DNA from: Chamaecrista fasciculata
Taxonomy: Eukaryota; Streptophyta; Magnoliopsida; Fabales; Fabaceae
Length of the DNA stretch: 64,000 bases
Assembly (NCBI GenBank): GCA_003254925.1
Contig: QANZ01017416.1
Location: 14,504-78,503 of the forward strand
Reading direction: 5' to 3'
Positions 60,647 to 64,000 of the stretch are shown in pieces; positions within the stretch are counted from its first letter, which is position 1, and every line of letters begins with the position of its first letter. Both the position numbers and the translations under genes were made by a program. A model generated the notes under the pieces. It searched no databases. It saw only the letters and a list, made by a program, of their open reading frames with translations, and had not been told where the DNA came from.

Positions 60647-60655
60647 CAAAAGATG

Positions 60656-60869
60656 TCGGTGCAATTTAACCATAAATAAAATATCAAACGTACGTAAATA
60701 AACACATATATATATATATATATATATATTCTAAACCTTATTTTTCGAAGTTGGTGTGAGGTGGACGAAGCAATGCCACAAAGAAACAATATTGGTCGTG
60801 CAAATGCATTAGTATTGGATCCATTATCATAATTGTAGATATTACACCGTGTATAATGGTAAAAAATTT
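60656..60869. other. Spacer with TA microsatellite
   Basis: TA run at about 60707-60730. Nothing else recognised. Confidence 0.5.
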
Positions 60870-61680
60870 ATTTTGGTCCCTAATATTAATTTAAAGTTCT
60901 GATTTGGTCCTTAATATTTTTTTTTCATTCCGTTCTAATATTTAATGTTTCTTAAAAGTTTCATTTTTGATCTCTAACTATTGAATATGATCATATCTTT
61001 CTCTTTTCAAACTTGAATACATATTCAAGTTGATGAGTTCTTTCTTTGTTTAATTAGAGTCATTGATAAATGAGATAAATTAAATAAAATTGGGCTAAAA
61101 TGTAGGTCACTTGTTTCATAAATTTGACCATATCTCTCTCGTTTCAAGTTTGAATGTAACAGAATCGGAGTTACAAGTTACTCTTGACGAGTTCTTTCTT
61201 TGTCTAGTTGGGACCGTTGACAAATGAGGTCAAATAGTACTCTAAAAGTTAATATTGATATTTTGACTAAACTCATTTTTGGAGTATTATTTGACCTTGC
61301 TTGCGAACGACCCTAGTTGGATAGAGAAAGAACTCGTCAAAAGTAATTTGTAACTCCGTTTTCATTGCATTTGGACTTGAATCGATCAAGATATGACCAA
61401 CTTCATGTATCAAGTGACTCATTTTCAAGCCCGATTTGAGTTCATTTGTTGATGACTCCAATTAGACAAAGAAATAACTCATCAAATTTAACCTGTAGTT
61501 CTGATTTAATTTAATCATATTCGTGTTTGAAATTAGAGATATATGCCCAAATTCATAATAGTTAGGGATCAATGATGAAACTTTCAAAAAACATTAAGAA
61601 CCAAAACAGGACAAAAAAAAATAGAGATCAAAATGAAACTTTGGGTAAATATTAGGGACCAAAATAGATTTTTGACTATA
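60870..61680. mobile_element. Foldback element (TTTTGGTCCCTAATATT family)
   Basis: Left arm TTATTTTGGTCCCTAATATT, right arm AATATTAGGGACCAAAATAG. The interior has inverted modules around GAGTTCTTTCTTTGTCTAGTTGGG and TTGACCTTGCTTGCGAACG, shared with 48990-49120 and 58790-59100. No target-site duplication recognised. Confidence 0.6.
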
Positions 61681-61693
61681 TATATAATTATAC

Positions 61694-61725
<32 letters not shown>

Positions 61726-62104
61726 AAAAGACTTTTCAAAATGTGGGTCCGAGTTTATTTAATAGGCGTGTGTGGTTCAGACTTCAGACCAAAGAAAAAG
61801 GGCAAATTTCTGTATATGTACGTGGGTAGCATGGAAGAGGAAGAAATTAAGAAACTCAAAAATCGATCTGAAACACGTGCGACACATACTTTACATACCA
61901 AAAAAGAGAGGGAGATGAGGCCTCAAATAGTCTTTAAATACTGCATGTGGGTTGAGATCATCACTTCATCAGTGTAAGCCAAAGCCATATTATTTCCACT
62001 AGTATTAGTGTATTACTACATACACTTTAATTTCCTCTCTCTCTCTCTAGCTAGCTAGTTAACTAGTTATAATTTCTTCATCGATCACTTAAGAAAGGTA
62101 CGTG
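61681..62104 (+). promoter_or_regulatory. ABCG upstream region
   Basis: A TA run (61697-61720), a TATA-like TTTAAATA near 61932-61939 and a CT-rich leader (62033-62049) precede the ATG by plausible distances. The short open frame at 61741-61977 is not supported as a gene. Confidence 0.4.
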
Positions 62105-63961
62105 ATGGGTGGTGTGGAGAAAAGTGAAACGACGACGTTTGATGTGGAGAGTGGTGGTGGTGGTGAAGAGATGATGATGATGAAAAAAACCAAGAAGGGA
62201 ATATGTTTGACATGGAAGGATGTGTGGGTGGTTGCTTCAAGTAAGAAGAATAAGAATTATAAGATTAATAATAATGGATCATCTTCATCATCATCATCAG
62301 AAAGAAGAATCATTCTTGAAGGTCTCACTGGTTATGCAAAACCAGGACAACTCTTAGCCATAATGGGTCCTTCTGGCTGTGGCAAGTCCACTCTTCTTGA
62401 TACTTTGGCAGGTATATATAATCCATTCTTAATTTACCCATTCCTTAATTCATCAATTCATCCCAACTATATATATACATTCGTATTATATATATTCCTT
62501 GTAGGTAAATATTAATTTTTTTAATGTAATCATATATAGGGATCATTTCATTTATTTTTCTAAAACTTACTCTCTGGAGTTTACAATATTTGTTATAATT
62601 TAATGGGCGTATATAGGTCTAGAAAATGATTAGTTCACCTTAAACTTAGAAAATAATAAAATAAAGGACTATATACATTACTCTATTTATTTTTTCCTAT
62701 TTTCATAAAATATTATTAAAAGATAATAAGTAGGAATAAAATTGTGAAGAAATAATTAATGATTTTTTGATTTTATAATGTAAATAAATATTGTGCATCG
62801 AAGAGAGTAGTTTTTTTTTGTTATTTTGGCTGCAACGTAAGGTAACCAACACACATAAACACCAGTACAGTACTAAATATGTAGAACAACATATATTAGA
62901 TAGACAGAGGTGGGTGAGGCTTTTAATGTTATTTGTTATGATTAATTATTAATATTCATTTTTCATATTGCAGGGAGATTAGGGTCCAACATATTCCAAA
63001 CAGGAGAAATTCTCATTAATGGACACAAACAAGCACTTGCTTATGGAACATCGGTACAAATTTCGTCATTACAAAATTAACAAATTAATTAAGGACAAAA
63101 CATTCAAAATTCAATTTTGTCCTTGTGTTTCCACAACATATTTACAAATACGGTCTAACATATGTGAATGCTTTGTACTGCATTTAGCCTCCAAAATATA
63201 TCATATCAATTTAATATATTTTAAATTTATATAGATTAGCATGAATAATAATAAAGAATGAAGAGATTAATCACAATTTTTAGCTTCTCATAATATATAT
63301 ATGCCATATATATCTCATCTAATCTAAAACACATCCTACAAAATTTATAGTAAATTAATGATTGATCTCTAAACTCACTTTTGAGCAATACTTATCACAT
63401 GAGATTATACAATTAAAAGGGTATGCATGAATTAAGCTTTTGATTAATTAGTTGATTAATGAACATATATATATATATATATATATATAGGCTTATGTGA
63501 CACAAGATGACACTCTATTGACAACTTTGACTGTAAAAGAAGCAATATACTACTCAGCTCAGCTTCAACTTCCAGACACCATGTCCACTCAAGTGAAGAA
63601 AGAAAGGGCAGATTTAACCCTAAAAGAAATGGGTCTTCAAGATGCCATAAACACAAGAATTGGAGGTTGGGGATGTAAAGGAATAAGTGGTGGCCAAAAG
63701 AGAAGAGTGAGTATTTGCATTGAGATCCTCACACGTCCTACACTTCTCTTCCTTGATGAACCAACTAGTGGGCTTGATAGTGCTGCTTCTTACTATGTTA
63801 TGAGAGCCATCAAAAGCCTTCAACACAAGGATGGCATTCCTAGGACCATTATTGCTTCCATTCATCAACCTAGTACTGAGGTTTTTCACCTTTTTGATCA
63901 GCTTTCTCTTCTCTCTTCAGGAAGAACCGTTTACTTTGGTCCTGCCTCTTCTGCAAGCCAG
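62105..63961 (+). CDS. ABC transporter G family half-transporter (WBC type), 5' part, runs off the window
   Basis: Exons 62105-62411, 62974-63053 and 63491-63961 join in frame to 286 residues; a donor site at 63962 shows the gene continues past 64000. The nucleotide-binding domain comes first, as in ABCG proteins: Walker [10 protein letters not shown] (88-96), Q-loop in [11 protein letters not shown] signature ISGGQ (194-198), Walker [13 protein letters not shown] (about 214-225), and the H-loop in SIHQPS. The N-terminus is acidic and Gly/Ser-rich without a transit peptide. The transmembrane half, needed for transport, lies outside the window. Half-size ABCGs dimerise in the plasma membrane and export lipids, hormones or cuticle precursors; which of these cannot be told. 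Start at 62105 is the first ATG in frame. Confidence 0.9.
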
Positions 63962-64000
63962 GTTAATTACTAATTTATTTTTTAATTCTTAAATTTGTCT

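Noticed and set aside
61741-61977. 78-residue plus-strand frame before the ABCG gene
   Set aside because: Spans the probable TATA box and transcription start; no similarity recognised.

Overview
The window is nuclear DNA from a eudicot plant; the species cannot be told from the sequence. The genes have short exons, GT-AG introns and plant-type products: a chloroplast 2-oxoglutarate/malate translocator, a plant-type bifunctional RIBA, classical arabinogalactan proteins and a plant ATL RING-H2 ligase. The intergenic DNA is AT-rich and crowded with plant transposon debris. Three N bases (11249, 24910-24911) mark unresolved assembly points.

Layout. 1-8100: an ATL54-like E3 ligase (minus strand) among small repeats. 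8100-11650: a 5'-truncated LINE, then a roughly 205-bp tandem repeat with an N at one junction. 12181-18950: two tandem paralogous five-exon genes of an uncharacterised family; the first holds a complete TRIM retrotransposon, a hAT-type MITE and a Mutator-type MITE in its introns, the second a SINE. 20255-25276: two classical AGP genes on the minus strand, with a gene-fragment-carrying element between them. 25867-30017: a dense, partly nested cluster of Mutator-type foldback elements, one with telomere-like repeats and one with four GC-rich palindromes. 31128-35393: RIBA (minus). 38085-42104: DIT1. 44124-47924: intronless SF3B1 (minus). 50100-52101: RPS6 with telo-box and site II promoter motifs. 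53597-57180: nested hAT-like elements, a CACTA-like terminus and a duplicated segment. 59763-60646: a second gene-fragment-carrying element, with a piece of an ABCG transporter. 62105 to the window end: the 5' part of a real ABCG half-transporter.

How the parts relate. The genes are mostly unrelated housekeeping or metabolic genes, with no operon-like grouping. RIBA (flavin precursors) and DIT1 (carbon skeletons for ammonia assimilation) both act in the plastid. SF3B1 and RPS6 serve splicing and translation. The two AGPs form one tandem pair and the five-exon genes another.

The main unusual content is the transposon layer. Seven inverted-repeat elements are flanked by perfect 9-bp direct repeats and an eighth by 8 of 9 matching bases, the Mutator-superfamily signature. 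Two carry what look like captured host exon fragments (root-cap protein; ABCG transporter). Coordinates, splice sites, terminal repeats and target-site duplications were read by eye. Family names rest on remembered motifs, not on a database search.
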